Positions 1 through 15,400 of a DNA stretch of 64,000 bases are shown piece after piece. Numbering within the stretch: position 1 is the stretch's first letter; each line of letters begins with the position of its first letter. The translations under genes and the position numbers were made by a program. The DNA is taken from contig JAVTVY010057082.1 in NCBI GenBank assembly GCA_036873755.1, positions 229,594 through 293,593 on the forward strand, read 5' to 3'. The stretch is from Hanleya hanleyi (Eukaryota > Mollusca > Polyplacophora > Lepidopleurida > Hanleyidae). The notes under the pieces were generated by a model. The model was not told the DNA's origin. It saw nothing but the letters and a program-made list of their open reading frames with translations, and made no database searches.

Positions 1-322
1 TGTTACTTAATAAATCTGTACTGAAAGAATACTAAGTATAAGCTTGAATGCCTAGTGAATTCAGCTTTGATTAATATAGATACTGTTACATAAATCTTTA
101 CAGAAATGCCACCTATCATCCTTGCATTCTCACTGAATTCAGTTCGGATTATTGGAAACACATTTCATTAATTTTCACTGAAGGAATGTCAGGCATCAGC
201 ATGAACTCACCATACATTCAACTTGGAGTAATAGAGATGTTTGCTGCCAAATGACACTGCTGATTTTAAATATCACAGCAAACTAATGATATGTATGAAA
301 ATACAATATGCATGATACTCAC

Positions 323-469
323 CGTGGCTTGGTTCTTGCGCAGTTCTTGTGTGACCGAGTCTAGTGTGTCTTTAATACCCTGGAAATGTGTCAACTGTTC
401 CTGACCAGACTGACTCAATGTATCCAGCATTTTCTGTTTGTGTTCCAGCTGATGCTGAAGATTTTCAAT
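323..469 (-). CDS. Exon, coiled coil, last one inside the window
   Basis: Acceptor AAACTTTCAG|ATTGAA and donor GCCACG|GTGAGT; 147 nt, 49 codons, phase 0-0. It begins IENLQHQLEHKQKMLDTLSQ and ends ELRKNQAT. The gene continues beyond position 1; nothing else is seen in 1-322. Confidence 0.85.
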
Positions 470-3400
470 CTGAAAGTTTCAAGGACAGCTTAAATATCTT
501 CTGTATGAATGTCTGTTTGCTCTAACTCATAATGCATTTCTGACTTAGCCTGGATCGGAGGCATAAAAAAATGAAGAAGCGTTCAATTGAACAAAACAGA
601 CACTTGAAAAGGCAATCAGAAAGTGCAGTAAACTTAGTTAGAAGAGCTGTAATGTCTTTGAATATTAGTATAATGAAGTTAACAATCATTTTAGGATACA
701 AAATAGTGAAAGATGACGTTTTGGTTAAGTGATAAAGGCGCCATTACTGTGGCGTAGCTGTAATTTTGTATAAAACTACAGTGAAACCTGTGTAAACCAA
801 CCATGCTGGAGACCAGATTATAGTGTCAGTTTTGACAAGGTCTGGTTTGAGACCCGATTATAGTGTCTGTTTTGAAAGGGTTCTGATTCATCAAGGTTCA
901 AAAAGCCTTAAATTTAAGTACAATGGGACTCAAAATAATTAGGGGCTGGTCGGTTTACTCAGGTGTCGATATTCACAGGTTTCAATATACCAATTAAAAA
1001 AGAACTTTTTCTTGAAAATCCAATAAAAAGTCTACTGTAAAGGCCTTTTTGATGGGTACATAGGATTACCACTAATTAGAGTCTTTGTCTAAGTTAAGCC
1101 TTAACAGCAATGGATCTGCCTTGGGAGAAAGCTTGAGGGCCATACCCAGCTGTGTGTGAGAGTGATTGTCATTTGCATACCCCAATTCTTGATCTTCGTA
1201 TAAGACCAACATGAAATAATCGGCACAGATTCTAGAACATAGTAGGGGAAGTATCCACTAAGTTCAAATTATACTTTATAATCTGAAATAATTAATATAT
1301 ATATGGAGATAAATATAGTGAATGGGCTTTGAGATAAGGTTCAGAATCCTGGGGTGAGAGTGACTGGCATTTAAAATGTAAATTGTATGAGGCAGGTGTG
1401 GGTGACCCTGATGATATACCAGGCAGGGTGAAGGATTTGGCTTATGATTTGGTGTATTAAAGACTCATGAAACATAATTGAGAAGGATGTGTTGCGAGTT
1501 GTATTGTCAGACTTTTGTCCAGGATATTATCTTTTCACTGTGAGGCCTTGCCAAGATTTATACCATCAGAAAGTCAGATCACAAACATTTAACTTGAAAA
1601 AATGTTGACACCATCCAGCCGGCCAACCAGACAGCCAGCCAGAAGTCAATCTATAGGACAGATACTGTCACAAGGGTTTGGTGGAAGACCTTCCATTGAA
1701 AAAGTAATATTCTGGACAAAAGACTGACAATACAAGTCGCAACAAATCCTTCATCAATTATATTTTGTGTGTCTTATACCAAATCATTGTCAGATATTGC
1801 TTCACAATCCGTCCAAAGATTTATCAGTTAATGTTCCAGCCTGCTAAAATTAATATCCCACTACTAGTCCCTTAAAGAGGTAGTAACGTGACTTTAATTG
1901 TTTGGGTGAACTGAACAACATGATCACCTGCAACATTTGCCAAAGGGTTTTGAGGTCGAGAAGTTTTGTATTTCGTATAAGGATCGATATTGTGAGATTC
2001 TTTAATTCGGTCTAGTGGAGGAGATGAAAATGAAAAACGATTTCGAATAATGCAACCAGGTTTCAATAACATCCCGCTAGAAGCCATCACAGTCCGATAA
2101 AAGTTGTAAGATAGTGTATGACATCACAAAGCATCACATTGAGAATGCGTTCTGCGATGTCATCTCAGGCACTGAAGGCAAGAGCAGGTGCTGTCTTCTT
2201 TTTCAGAGAATGTCAGAAGTGTGATTCCAGTGTCCGTGATATCAGAAAGTAAGCCAACAGAAAATCTTTCACCATACTAGTTGATATCATCTACTAAATA
2301 ACTTTTATCAAAATCTGTTACTTGCTGAATATTTTTTAAATGATGCTACTACCCCTTGAACACAAGTCTTACATGTGCCTCCAAGTCGCTCCGCTGTTCA
2401 GACTCTAGGATGAGATTCTGTCTGGTCTCTTGTAACTCGTCCTCTACACCATTGTACTGGGCTGTTAACTTCAACAACTCATTCTCCTTCTCTTGTAGTT
2501 CAAACTCCATAGCAGCTTTCTGTCAACAGTAATTACGGTATGAAAATCAACATACATAGGCACACATATGAGTGAAGTGAGTTCAAAAGTTTCATTCTTA
2601 AGTTAAGCAGAAACAAAATTAACTAAAACTCTGCTTCCTTACATTAGACGAGCTGGAACGAATTGGTCAACGCCTCCCTGTTTATAACACATGATGTGAT
2701 GTAGCTGCACAGTAAAATGTGTCGTGTTCGCGGAGATTCAAAAGAAAAATCGAGTGTTGCATCAACGGAGACGAGCTGATGCTGGAATTTGAATACTCAG
2801 CCTATGAAAACGTACCTAATTAGTCACACCCATAATCCCCACATGGCGCCTTTGCATTTCGACTTACATGTGTAGGGACTGTGCAAGAGTCTAGTGGTGT
2901 AGGCTGTTTGATGAGTCCCAGTGTCTCGCTAGTCTAATCTAATGATACACACTTTAGTTTATTTGTTTCTGGTTTTAGAAATAATCCTAGAACCCATTCT
3001 GTCCTACATATTCAATAAGGATGCCAATTTCAGAATCCTTAAACTAAATTTGATCTAAGTCTCAAAATATCATTCTGGTTATCCTGTACAAACCTTTTTC
3101 TCAGAGCCCTCAATACTCTGCGCCCTGACAAACGTCACTTCTCGATTGGTAGCTTCCAATTGTTCCTCCATATGGCCCTTCTCCTCACACACACCGTTAT
3201 ATTTCTGCTGCCAAATCTTCACCTCTGCTTGGAGATTGAGCACCTTTGATAAATACAGAAAAAAAAAAAAAAATAGTAAAAATACAATTACCGGTATACT
3301 GAAAGACAAATATACAATAATTGGAATGTTTTGCTCAGCATAAAATTTGCAGTATCTTACAAATTACAATGCATCATGAATAAGAGGTGTGCCTACTTGT

Positions 3401-6400
3401 GACAGAGCAGTCCTAATGCTGCCATTCTATAGTACTGTTCCACTGACGTATCATGACGGAGGCAGATATGAAACTGCACTCAGCCCCATTATACTGACTC
3501 CGAGCGAACCAATCCTTGTTCTATCCACGTAATGCTGAGCATACAAGCAACAAGTTCCATATTTCAAGTCATTGGTATGACCCGGTTGGGGATTGGACCC
3601 AGTACCTATCACTTATGAGGCCGACACTCGAACCATTAGGTCAGTGTAACATGGTCCCATAACTGGACAAATTCATCATATAACAATGAAATTAAACTTT
3701 TAAATATGGATATCTATTCTCCATCTACCATTACCAAGCTGGCAGAATATTATTCACTGCTTTTGTGATATATTTTTATTCCCTATTCCAATCATATACA
3801 AATTCAATGTCGAAATGACAATTTCAAATTTAGTTTAGCCCAGCCACGAAGCAATTTGCAAATAATTTTTGAGAGAAAGAAAAATTTAGCCATCAGCGGG
3901 AAGGAGACCACTGACAATAACTGTAAATGCAATGTGACCTGAATGACTATCTAGCCATCCTAGAAGTGCCTCAGAATTTAACTTGTGTCAATAAAAGTGG
4001 AAGGCGAACAGTTCAACAGTGAACATACTGTGTGATGAAATGTCCAAATCTTTTCTTGAGAAAACTGCATCTAGTGTGAAAAACAGACAGTTTTCTCCTA
4101 CATGTATTAATTTTGCTAAACACAATTTGGAATCTTTAATTCAAATTCCCAGAAACTTTATTTCAAAGAAGAACCCTATGTATACATACTATTTAAACCA
4201 TGAATGCAAGTCTACATGCTACACAAAAAACTAAAATGTTAGGAAAAGGTAGGATGGGTGGTTGGAGTGAGGGAGCTATTATAATCCCGAAAAGCCTTGT
4301 GATCACGTCATGAGCAAATAACTGTCAGACTGCATCGTAGTTGGCATTGAAATGACGTTGATTATCGCAGTTTTGTAACTGTGGACATGCCTCAGTATAT
4401 GTTGTATATATGGTTCAATACAGCAGGGTAAAAGTATCAAATCCACGTACCATATATATCGGCCTGGCTGCTGTAAGATTAGGAGCACAGCGGGGAGATG
4501 GGGCGACTGGTTATTACCAATATTAAAACGGGACGGAAGTCAGCATGTGGTCTTAAAAATTCCATGTGGTTGTATGATAATAACATGACAATATGTGTGT
4601 TCACACAAGTTTGCAGCTAATGTTCAATAACATGGAGTAGATGGCAGCGTCATAAAAATCAATACTCACTAGGTGACAGCTGTACCTATATTTATAAGCT
4701 GTCTGTGGATACATGGAGACAGACAGTTGGACTGACAGTTTGGGTTGCAGGTTCATGAGGACAGGGACGACTATATGTCCAATATGACCCCCAGTGACAA
4801 TTATTGATTATTGATTACCTACATGTATTACATACCCAAAGAGCAGATGTACATGTATGTTCCTCCGCATAGTTCAGCCTGTTGATTCACCATATTAAAG
4901 AATTAGAATTATATCCCTAACAATTTATCGTTATTCATTGACCAATTAACCATGTGATTAATTAATAAATTACTCCCCCCCCCCCCCACACACCCAATCC
5001 AATGTCCTCCTGACCAGCAATGAAGTATCTGAAGCGATTTGAAAATAAAGATCATACAGTGTGGGGTTAACTACATCCTAATGTCTCTCCGGTTTAATTA
5101 GTCATCTACTGCGTCATCACTAAATGTGAATTGTGCAAAGCACTAAGAACCCCTCTGGCTAACTTTAGGTGTATTTAAATAGGGCAAGTAATTGGTGGCA
5201 ATAAGCAACAGGTGATAAAGATTTTCACTGGGCTTCACACAGATGGACATGCATGACGACAATACCACAAAGCTAATTTTAAAGACATCTGTCTGGTATA
5301 AATTCAGTAAGCCTTGGCCTTTTGGAGCTATGGTAGTAAAACCTATGCTTATTGCATCAGTGTTAACTTCATCTGAGCAGGTCGGGGAAATGTGCCTCTC
5401 CAATTTTGGAGGTAAAAAAGGTCGTTTTTCTTGAATAACTCAGAAAATATGAACAAAATAGCAGGTCGGGGAAATGTGCCTCTCCAATTTTGGAGGTAAA
5501 AAAGGTCGTTTTTCTTGAATAACTCAGAAAATATGAACAAAATAACGACCTTTTTTACCTCCAAACTTGGAGAGGCACATTTCCCCGACCTGCTGAGAGC
5601 CATTGTGTATTTGACAGATTGTAACGGTGTTTATTTCTATCCATCAATCATTTTGCTTAGTCTAAGACAGCAATGACAAAAGCCATCCAGCATGTATTTT
5701 ATAAAGTATGTTCATATCCATACCACCCGTTTCTTTGATGATTGTTTTGAAACATTGACACCGAGTGGTTTCTGCCTTGGCCTGAGCCAAACCATTGATA
5801 GGTGGAAATAAACACTGTTAAAATGTGTAAAGTAGACAAGGACTGAAAGTCCAAGCTGAAGCAATAAGTATAATAATAAGCACTTGATTACAAATGGAAC
5901 AACATTGACCTTGAGACCCAGAATGAGTCAGTCTGAAAAAATTTCATTGCACTTATTTTCCGTGACCACATGCATGTGTCAGCCAAGTTTATGGTTCCTT
6001 GACATCGTGACTCGTCATTCTTAAGATATGGTGATAATGAAAAAAAACCAGACAAACAGATGTATGTGCAGGATGACAACACCCCAAAACCAATTTCTGT
6101 GGTAGCCCATAACCAGATGTGTGTCTGGTATAAGTTCAGTGAGTCTTGGCTTTATGATTCTTGAAATATGGTGGCAATTGGTGACAAACTAGCATAATGG
6201 GTCAATCTCACTGATCCTTACAATAGGCTTCTGCTCTGTGACCATATGCATTTGTGATGTAAATTTGGTATTCCAAGGCATAGTCATTCTTGAAATATGG
6301 TGTGAAAGAGAAAAGGACACTGATTATATACAGATGGATGGAGAGATGTACATCATGCTGAAAATGCCCCAGGTCAATTTCACATAACTTTATCATTCTC

Positions 6401-9400
6401 TCTGTATAATACTCAGTAATACTTGTTAGATGTACTGAGGCTTGATTGCATAGGGTGACGTCATAAAGTATTAATGTTATTATGGACAAAGGTAAATGAG
6501 GCTGTATAAGGTCATGAAAGGTGGAAAGTTGTGATACCGAAATAGATGACAGCTAGATCTATAAACTGAGGCATCAGTTAACATGCATCCCTATCCTACT
6601 TATCGGATCATTCTCATATTGTTCCGTTAAAAAAGACGAAGACCCTATCTCTTCTAATTTTTCGAACAGCACCTTTAGACTTAGAAGCAGAAAAAACATC
6701 TTTACGAGGCTAAATACTATGACATCGATATGATATTGATCCCAACAACTGAATGAGGGAGTGAATATGATTAAACGTCTCTTTCAACACTATTTCAGTC
6801 ATATCATGACGTTTGGTTCCTATTCCTTTTCACACCCGGATACCACACGGGTAGCGTCCTATTCCTCCTAACACCCGGTATCCCACGGGTGGGGTCCTAT
6901 TCCTTTTCACACCCGGGTACCCCACGGCTGCCACAGTTAGTCGCCTCTTACGGCAAGCTCTCTGAGGGGCTGAGGCTGATCTGGAGTGTGCTCAACAACA
7001 CCCCATTTCAAGCCCCATTTACTCTTTTGTATAGACATTCACACACCTGATTATGTAACTGTTCCGTCTGCCTCCTGTTGGCTATTTCAACCTCCTCGCG
7101 CTTGTTGCTTGACTGCTCCAAGTCGTGAACAAGCTCATCGAGAGACTTCTCTCGGGCAAGGAGTTGTGATTTGAGGGTTTGTAGCTCCCCCTGTTGGAGG
7201 CGGGTCGTACGGTTCAATTGGCTTAATTGAATCTCCATGGATTGTTTCTCTGAGCTCAATGACTCTAGTTGGGCTGTGGAAAGTTGAACAGAGAAATATA
7301 ACAGTAAGTGATTTATCTAGCTTTGGATGCCCTCATACTTATCAAGAGATTTCTATAGGCATGGATGGTCCCAAATCTTCATCAAATGATAGTTTTGTGC
7401 ATGGATGGCCCCATCCCAATATAGGCATGGGTGACGCGACCTTAATCAAGGAATTTCTATATTCAAAGATGGTACAAGTGAGGGAGTGAATAGGGTTTAA
7501 TGTCGCTTTCAACACTCTTCCAGCCATATCACGACGGGAAGGAAAGAGAGGGGAGGGGAGGGCGGGGGTACCAACTTGTAACAGAGCAGAACAAAGAAGG
7601 TACAAAGTCTCCATCGAGAGATTCATAGAAGTATGGATGACCCCAAATCTCCATCAAGCGATGCATATGGGCATGAATGACAACATCTCCATCAAGGGAT
7701 TTATATAGGCATGGACGACTCCAAATTCCCATCAAGCTATTTGTTAGGGCATGGATGACCCCATCCCCATCAACCAATTTATATAGGCAGGGATGGTCAT
7801 CAAGCTATTTGACTGGGGTTGGGTGGTGCCAAATCCCCGTCAACAGATTTACCCAGCACAGGCGTGATGTAATTTTTTCCATGGTAATCCATTTTGGTAG
7901 GTTACCATAACTGTTATCACGGTAACCTGTATATGTTATGCACATTCAGAGACCTGCTTAAACAACGATTTTAGATAACTCATTTGGGTCCCCTCCAATA
8001 ACTTTATGTAACCTCAAGGCAACCCAGTTCAGTCATTCGCCCTAACATAACATACCTGCAGCGTCATGGATCAAATCATTCTCAAATCATCAGGATTGGG
8101 ACTGATAAAACAACATCCACATAACTACAAGTAGTAAGTAAAACAATCCCAATTAACATGATAAAGAAAAGTTTTGTATACCTTTGTAGTTTTCCACGTC
8201 TTCTGGCGAGTCCATGGTATCCGTGATAACTGTCAGGTTTTTACGCAGTACTGCATTCTCTGCCCGTAGAGCAGCCATGAGATCCTCTAAAGTCTTCAGT
8301 TTGGCCAAGGCCTCATGACGTTCCTTGACAAGCTCTCCAACCTGTCTGTAGAACACAATAATACATGTACTTCTCTCATAATATATGAGGTTCCACCGGT
8401 CTTGAAAAATACTTTTCCAGGGCTTTCAAGAACCCGAATCAACTTTTTGCATGACTTTTCAACATCTTTCAAGCATTTTTTTTTGTTATCTCAAATGGCA
8501 TACAGATACAGTTACTTTGTTTTTGCTTCAAGGCTAAAATTCAAGGACTTCCAGAACTGTAAGACAAAAATCTGGAAAATACTTTCCAGGCCTGGAAATT
8601 GGTACATGTATTATAAAGTTCAAGGATTTTCCAGCTTTTCAAGCACTCATGAGAACTTGAAGGGATAATACTATGTACCAGGACAGCAAATTCCTCTCAT
8701 TATCTTCCATAATCAATACTCAGAGCTGCTATCCATTTGAAACTTTGTTACATATACTATGCAAAAAGACATGAGAGTCATTCACTTAAAAAACACACTG
8801 AAAAACACTCACCTCCTACTGAAAAATTCAATTTTTATGGTTTTGAATAAAAGCAGAAATTTTTGAAATCAGTGACATATCCGTCATTTTGATAGGGGGA
8901 TTGACTAATTAGATGGATTACGGTATCTCACCTGCCACTGAACTAGTTAACATACTAAATCCACCATACTTCTCCTTCATTATAATGCTAAAGTTTGAGA
9001 ACAGGCTGTTTTCTAGACTATGGTTGGTTGGTTGTTTGAAGTTTAACGTTGCACCTAACCTTATTGGTCACACGGCGACGATGACCCAAACAAACATAAC
9101 CTAGCAAAACCCTAACCCTAACAAAAACCTAAGCAAAACTACCCAAAAATTTGAATTTCAAATTTTGAAAATTAGGCTCTACAGACACTGGTGATCACAA
9201 TGGATCGTCAGAGAGCCTAATTTGTTTGGCACCTTAATCTACCTCCTGTGCCAGACAAACATGGTATGGTAAACCATGCTGCCCTAAGCTGGAGGGCGTC
9301 TAGACTGTGACTTTTCATCAGTCTCATTGTAGATAGTCCAGATGTCCCAGCAGAAGTTTGGAATATCATTATCCCATAAATTCTGAATACATCACGGCAA

Positions 9401-12400
9401 AACTGCACTCAACGTAATCTTACCTAATGATCACCCACACATTTCGTGGTGGGAAATGTCACTTCCTGTGATTGAATTATTAGAGGGATTACCATAGTAT
9501 GACAGTCCATCGGCTGTACTTACTGTTTATAGGTACTCTCCAAGGTGTTCCTCTCATTCAGAATGTCTTCAGCTTCTTCTTCAACCTGTCTCACTTTCTC
9601 TTCATACTGACTCTTCATTTCACGTAAATTCTGAGGATAACAAAAACAAGGTGTCTATATATGTACCTGAACAATGATCAGCGTTTCGACAATCTACTTT
9701 TATTCATCCAATTACTTATCTGTGTGTACCACTTATATACTAACATGATCTCAATGTCATTATGCCCGATATGGATTTTCGAGAAATTATAGCCGGGTAA
9801 AATAAGTTTCCAAGCTCTATATTTGATGGTTGGTTCTGGCTCCAATGACCTCCACCTTTGACCTCTTGACCCCAAAATCCAATAGAGCATCTCCTTGACA
9901 CGAGAATGAGGCAAATGCCTAAAGTTTGGTCATGACTTGCACCCCAAAACTACATGTAGTGTCAGCGTATTACAAAAGTATTTGGAGCCGAGTCACCTTG
10001 ACCTTTCATTCGTGTAACTCGGCACTCAGCAGGTTTTCCTGTTTAGGTCAAAACTTGGCATCCAAAACAGGAGTTAAATGTTCTTGAAATGAAAGCATAC
10101 AAAGGTTGACATAAATTATAATTCTAAAATTAGACCTTGCCAAATGAAAACCCTTGAAAGACACAGACTGCTGTGCATTGAAAGTACATGTAATATTAAA
10201 TTGAAAGTAATTTTCTTACGCAATCTATCTATTTCTGATTTTAAAATGTGGCACAGACATAAGAAATCTATCTATCTTTGATGATAAAAATGTAGCAAAG
10301 GCATACACCTGTGAATTTACATGCTAACTTGAATATGTGTATATAAAACAATAAAACAATTTAATGCAAAAAAATACTGCATGAATTTGATCCATCACCA
10401 AACTGTAACCATGCATGATTAATGACGAGGGCTTGGATATCACCAAACTGTAACCATGCATGATTAATGGCGAGGGCTTGGATATCACCAAACTGTAACC
10501 ATGCATGATTAATGGCGAGGGCTTGGATATCACCAAACTGTAACCATGCATGATTAATGGCGAGGGCTTGGATATCACCAAACTGTAACCATGCATGATT
10601 AATGACAAGGGCATGATTAATGGCGAGGGCTTGGATATCACCAAACTGTAACCATGCATGATTAATGGCGAGGGCTTGGATATCACCAAACTGTAACCAT
10701 GCATGATTAATGGCGAGGGCTTGGATATCACCAAACTGTAACCATGCATGATTAATGGCGAGGGCTTGGATTGATTGGAAAGCCACTCCATTCAAAGCAA
10801 AACAGTATCATACACTACAGGTCTATAGAGACATTTGTCCTAATACCCAAATGAAGTGAATATAGATGGTAACAAAGAATGAAGAAGAAATGCACACACC
10901 CCAAACTGTACAGTAAAAAGGCACTCGCATATAAAAATGAAGATGATATGAGAATAACCTTACTTAGCAAAATATTGAAGCCTAGTCAGTATTTGTTTTG
11001 CCGTACATGGTGATCATGTATTCAAGGAACAAATCCATATCTAATATCAGGTATGTGATGGGCCTTGAAGAAGAGCCAATTTGGCTTCAACATATGCCGG
11101 AAAAAAAGATTTTAATTTTGGAGTATAGCAACCCTGACAATTATAACTGCCCTGGTGGGGGAATTCAGTGACGCTTGACCTTTTGACTTCAAACTCAATG
11201 CAGTGTTTATTGCTTATGGTATATCTGAAGAACACAATCTGACAATCTAGAACTGGTGAGATCACATCTAAACAAAATGTTTGTCAGAAATTGGTCGTAA
11301 ACCGTATTCATGAAATTTGGTCACATGCCACAGCCCTGAATTAGAGTTACACAACGAATCAAGATTCTCAACTATTTCATGACCTTCGGGCTGAGTGACC
11401 TTGACCTCTGACCTTTTGACCTCTACTTTGGTACTCAACACATTATCTTTTCGTAAATGTATCCACTCATGAAAACAACACAATTTTCAATGATGCTCTG
11501 ATTTTTGGGTCACAGTGACCGTGACCTCAATTTTGACACTCGATACACTGTCAGACGGATACTCGATACACTGTCAGACGGATACTCGATACACTGTCAG
11601 ATGGATATCCGTCGATACGCTGTCAGACGGATACTCGATACATTGTCAGACGGATACTCAATCCGTTGATACACTGTCAGATGGATACTCAATACAGTGT
11701 CAGACGGATAGTCGATACACTGTCAGACGGATACTCAATACACTGTCAGACAGATACTCGATACACTGTCAGACGGATACTCAATACACTGTCAGACGGA
11801 TAGTCGATACACTGTCAGACGGATACTCAATACACTGTCAGACAGATACTCGATACACTGTCAGACGGATACTCAATACACTGTCAGATGGATAGTCGAT
11901 ACACTGTCAGACGGATACTCAATACACTGTCAGGCGGATACTCGATACACTGTCAGACGGATACTCGATACACTGTCAGACGAATACTCAATACACTGTC
12001 AGACGGATACTCGATACACTGTCAGACGAATATACACGGTCAGACGGATACTCAATACACTGTCAGACGGATACTCAATACACTGTCAGACGAATATACA
12101 CTGTCAGACGGATACTCAATACACTGTCAGACGGATACTCGATACAGTGTCAGACGAATATACACTGTCAGACGGATACTCAATACACTGTCAGACGGAT
12201 ACTCGATACACTGTCAGACGAATATACACTGTCAGACGGATACGAATATACACTGTCAGACGGATACTCGATACACTGTCAGACGGATACTCAATACACT
12301 GTCAGATGGATACTCGATACACTGTCAGACGAATATCGGCATCACATAGTGCATCTGCCTTTTTGGCAGACATATAAAAATGAAACAGCTTAAAATTCCT

Positions 12401-15400
12401 CCACCCACTTACATCATTAAATTTTTCTTTTTTTTACATCACATGCTGTATGCTGTAATTTTTTCGAGCCGAAGAAGCTGAAAATAATACCCTTGATAGG
12501 ACCTGAGAAAGACATCAAACTCAACCACCAAAGTTGAAAAAGAGATGATCAGTAATCTCACATGATCAACAGTAGGTCTTCTTACCTCCAATGCATATTC
12601 AGCTGTAGACAGAAACAAGTTGACAGACGATGAATAGTTTTCTGTCTGTGGGCCGTCATTGTTGTTGTAGTTAGACATTTTGACACCATGAATTTGAGAC
12701 CCCATAAAAAATAAACTGACTTGCACTAAAATACACTTACAATAATGACTCGTTCAACCTTTGACCGTATCATCCTAATTGTTTCAGCATCCATATTTGC
12801 AGTGCTCATTGCATGCGATGTGGTTATATAATTTAGCTAATTAACAGCGGTCTCAAATAATTGCATCACAATTATACGGAGTTGGTATCATGCAAAACTT
12901 ATTTACATATGGTCTAGTTTACATGTATGTTCTACAGGTTGAAATATTTTCACATGCAAATGGACAGAAATGTGAATCAATACTGTTTTAACACTACATC
13001 ATTCCACCAATCAGCCTCATAGCATGATGGGTTACAACAGTAAAGTTGACAGGGCTGTTCATGGGAGGTCATATACCATACAGTGTGCTAGGACAAGTAT
13101 TCCTGGGCCTGTAATTCTATTGTAACTTTAGAAGCTACTGGTAACATATTACATTTTCCTGCTGTTGCCATCAGTCTCAATACATCGCGGGATAAAAAAA
13201 TCGCTTATTCGCACACACAGGCATGGTGACGATAAATGGCAACAAGTGTACAGCTCAAAGGAAATTATATCAATAAATTGTGAACAGTCTGACAGATTTT
13301 CACAATACAGGAATATGTAATGTGCGATATGAAGTAATTACAATAAATGAATAATAATAGGCATCGTGATAATCAATAAAGTGAAAGGGGGGGGGGGATC
13401 CTAATCTGGGATGTTTCTGTGGCATACATCCAGGGTTAAGTTCATTACAGTGTGAGGATCAATGGAATTTCAATGGGCTTCATCACTCCGATACAGGAAT
13501 CTAGACAAAACTTCTGTCCTCAATGACTATCAGAGTGTTGGCCAAAGTCCTGTCCATTGAACAGGCAATTGTAATTCTGGACAGGAAAAATGAAAAAAAA
13601 TTAACATGGGAGAGATAGAATACTGGGAAGGTGGTTTGTCCAAATTTAGCAAAATGTGACATTAGGACAAGCGGTTTTCAATTTGAAACTGTGCAGGCAA
13701 AGATTCGGAAATTTAACATGGGACAGATAGGAAAATAATCAGAGAAGTAGACTGTCCAAATCTGGCAAATGTGACATTTGGCATGTTTGGAGAGCCTTTT
13801 TCTATTCCTGGCTGAACAACATTAGCCAAACACACATCCACCTGTTCATTGGACAATTGTAATTCTGGAAAGGCAAAATTAATAAAAATGATAACATGGG
13901 AGATAAAGGAAAAATGGTGAGGTGATCTCTCCAAATCTAACAAAATGTGACATTTGGACTGTCAGTTTTTAAATGCTGGGACGACTTCAAAGGAGATGGT
14001 TCATGGATTTTTTTTCATTTCCTGGGCTCACATACAGAATTTACTACATGTATAGGGCAGCATATGTTCAACTGCAGGTGTAAATATGATAGAATATTCA
14101 TATTCTTGGAATGACATGTAGAAGTGAGTATACAATATACATGTACAATGGGCATATCTATGGGGCATGGATACTTTCTCGAATGACAGTTCTCAGATTC
14201 ATTACCTTGATGTTTGCTGAGTTATAACAATGAAACAAAATGTCAGATAATATCCATGTTTCATAATATTGCTCCATTATATAGGTACTTATACTCTGTT
14301 GTCACGAGTAGTGTGGTATTACATCGTATATGCGGTTGTTACAAATCAATAATGTTTGAATATTAAAACAGACAATTCAATCATCTCATTAGCCAAGCCT
14401 TGGGCTGGTGAAATTGATATGGTATCGCAGGGTGGGAGGATAGCTACATTCCCAGCAGGCCAGTCAGACAAGATACATGTACATGTATGTGTTATGGGTC
14501 CAGGAAACTGACTATTCTATGCCCAGCCAATCTATTGAGAATGTTTTGTCCAATTTTTTTTTCGAAATAAAATTGTTGTGTTCTATAAATATTAGTATTC
14601 GTTCAAAATATTATCAAACAACATCTGGTAGAACTATCTGTATGAAACATTTTCTGTTTGGGTGGCGTTATCTGGGCTAAACACCCCAAATACAAACTGT
14701 TTCAATCAAATATCCTACTGTGTGTTGTACAGTAATAGTTTGAATGAATACCATATTTGCTTTGCGCCAGTGTGGAAATTTTAGAATGCAACAGGTTTTA
14801 TTTAAAAAAAAAATCAGACAAAATGTTCTCAATAGATTGGCTGGGACAAACAACAGGTATTAAAACCCATGTAAAATATGATGATATCAAATGTTGTTTA
14901 GAATGAGCGTAATCACCTTCAAACCGCGAGTGATGCTACCATCCTTGATTTTCAGTTCAAACAGTTCCTGCTCCCATTCCAGTAACTTTCGACCTGAGGC
15001 CTCATTTCTCCGCCACAGCTCGCAGACCATGTCCACTTCCTGTCCAGGACTGAGACCTGTGTCTCGTTGGACGTGGGTCATTATCTCCTTAATATCACTC
15101 GTCATCTACAACATGATTACGTGTGCGTGAGACAGAAAACAAACACATGCAAGGGTGACACCAGACAATGTCAATGAAGAATCTACCATGGCTACAGAGG
15201 ATTTCACAGAATGTTACACTCTGCAACCAAACTATTACTGACAATGAACAATTGTACCCCATGTGCATTGCTGGGATTATCAGCATCTGTACTCCATTAC
15301 TCGCCAACTTGATGATGCACCCCTGTGACCAAGCACTCACTAACTCAGGTCTTGCTTTTCGTCAAAAGTGATGGGAATTCAAACAGATCTTCACAATCTA

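Noticed and set aside
3575..3660. Possible tRNA gene on the minus strand
   Set aside because: A and B boxes are degenerate and the cloverleaf cannot be completed; a decayed SINE head fits better. The same applies to 49375-49455 and 61659-61730.
4975..4987. C-run (and the G-run near 13387)
   Set aside because: Simple homopolymers; no associated structure or repeat.
9107..9125. Telomere-like ccctaaccctaac
   Set aside because: Only two units in dispersed repeat context; not a telomere or interstitial array.
10324..10795. Long minus-strand frames (155 and 144 codons)
   Set aside because: They are translations of the 45-bp minisatellite (period divisible by three); no splice context or protein-like composition.
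10388..12335. CRISPR-like look of regularly repeated units
   Set aside because: There are no unique spacers; these are direct tandem minisatellites in an animal intron.
11515..12377. Plus-strand frames of 126, 153 and 76 codons
   Set aside because: Artefacts of a 23-bp tandem repeat with no stop in any plus frame.
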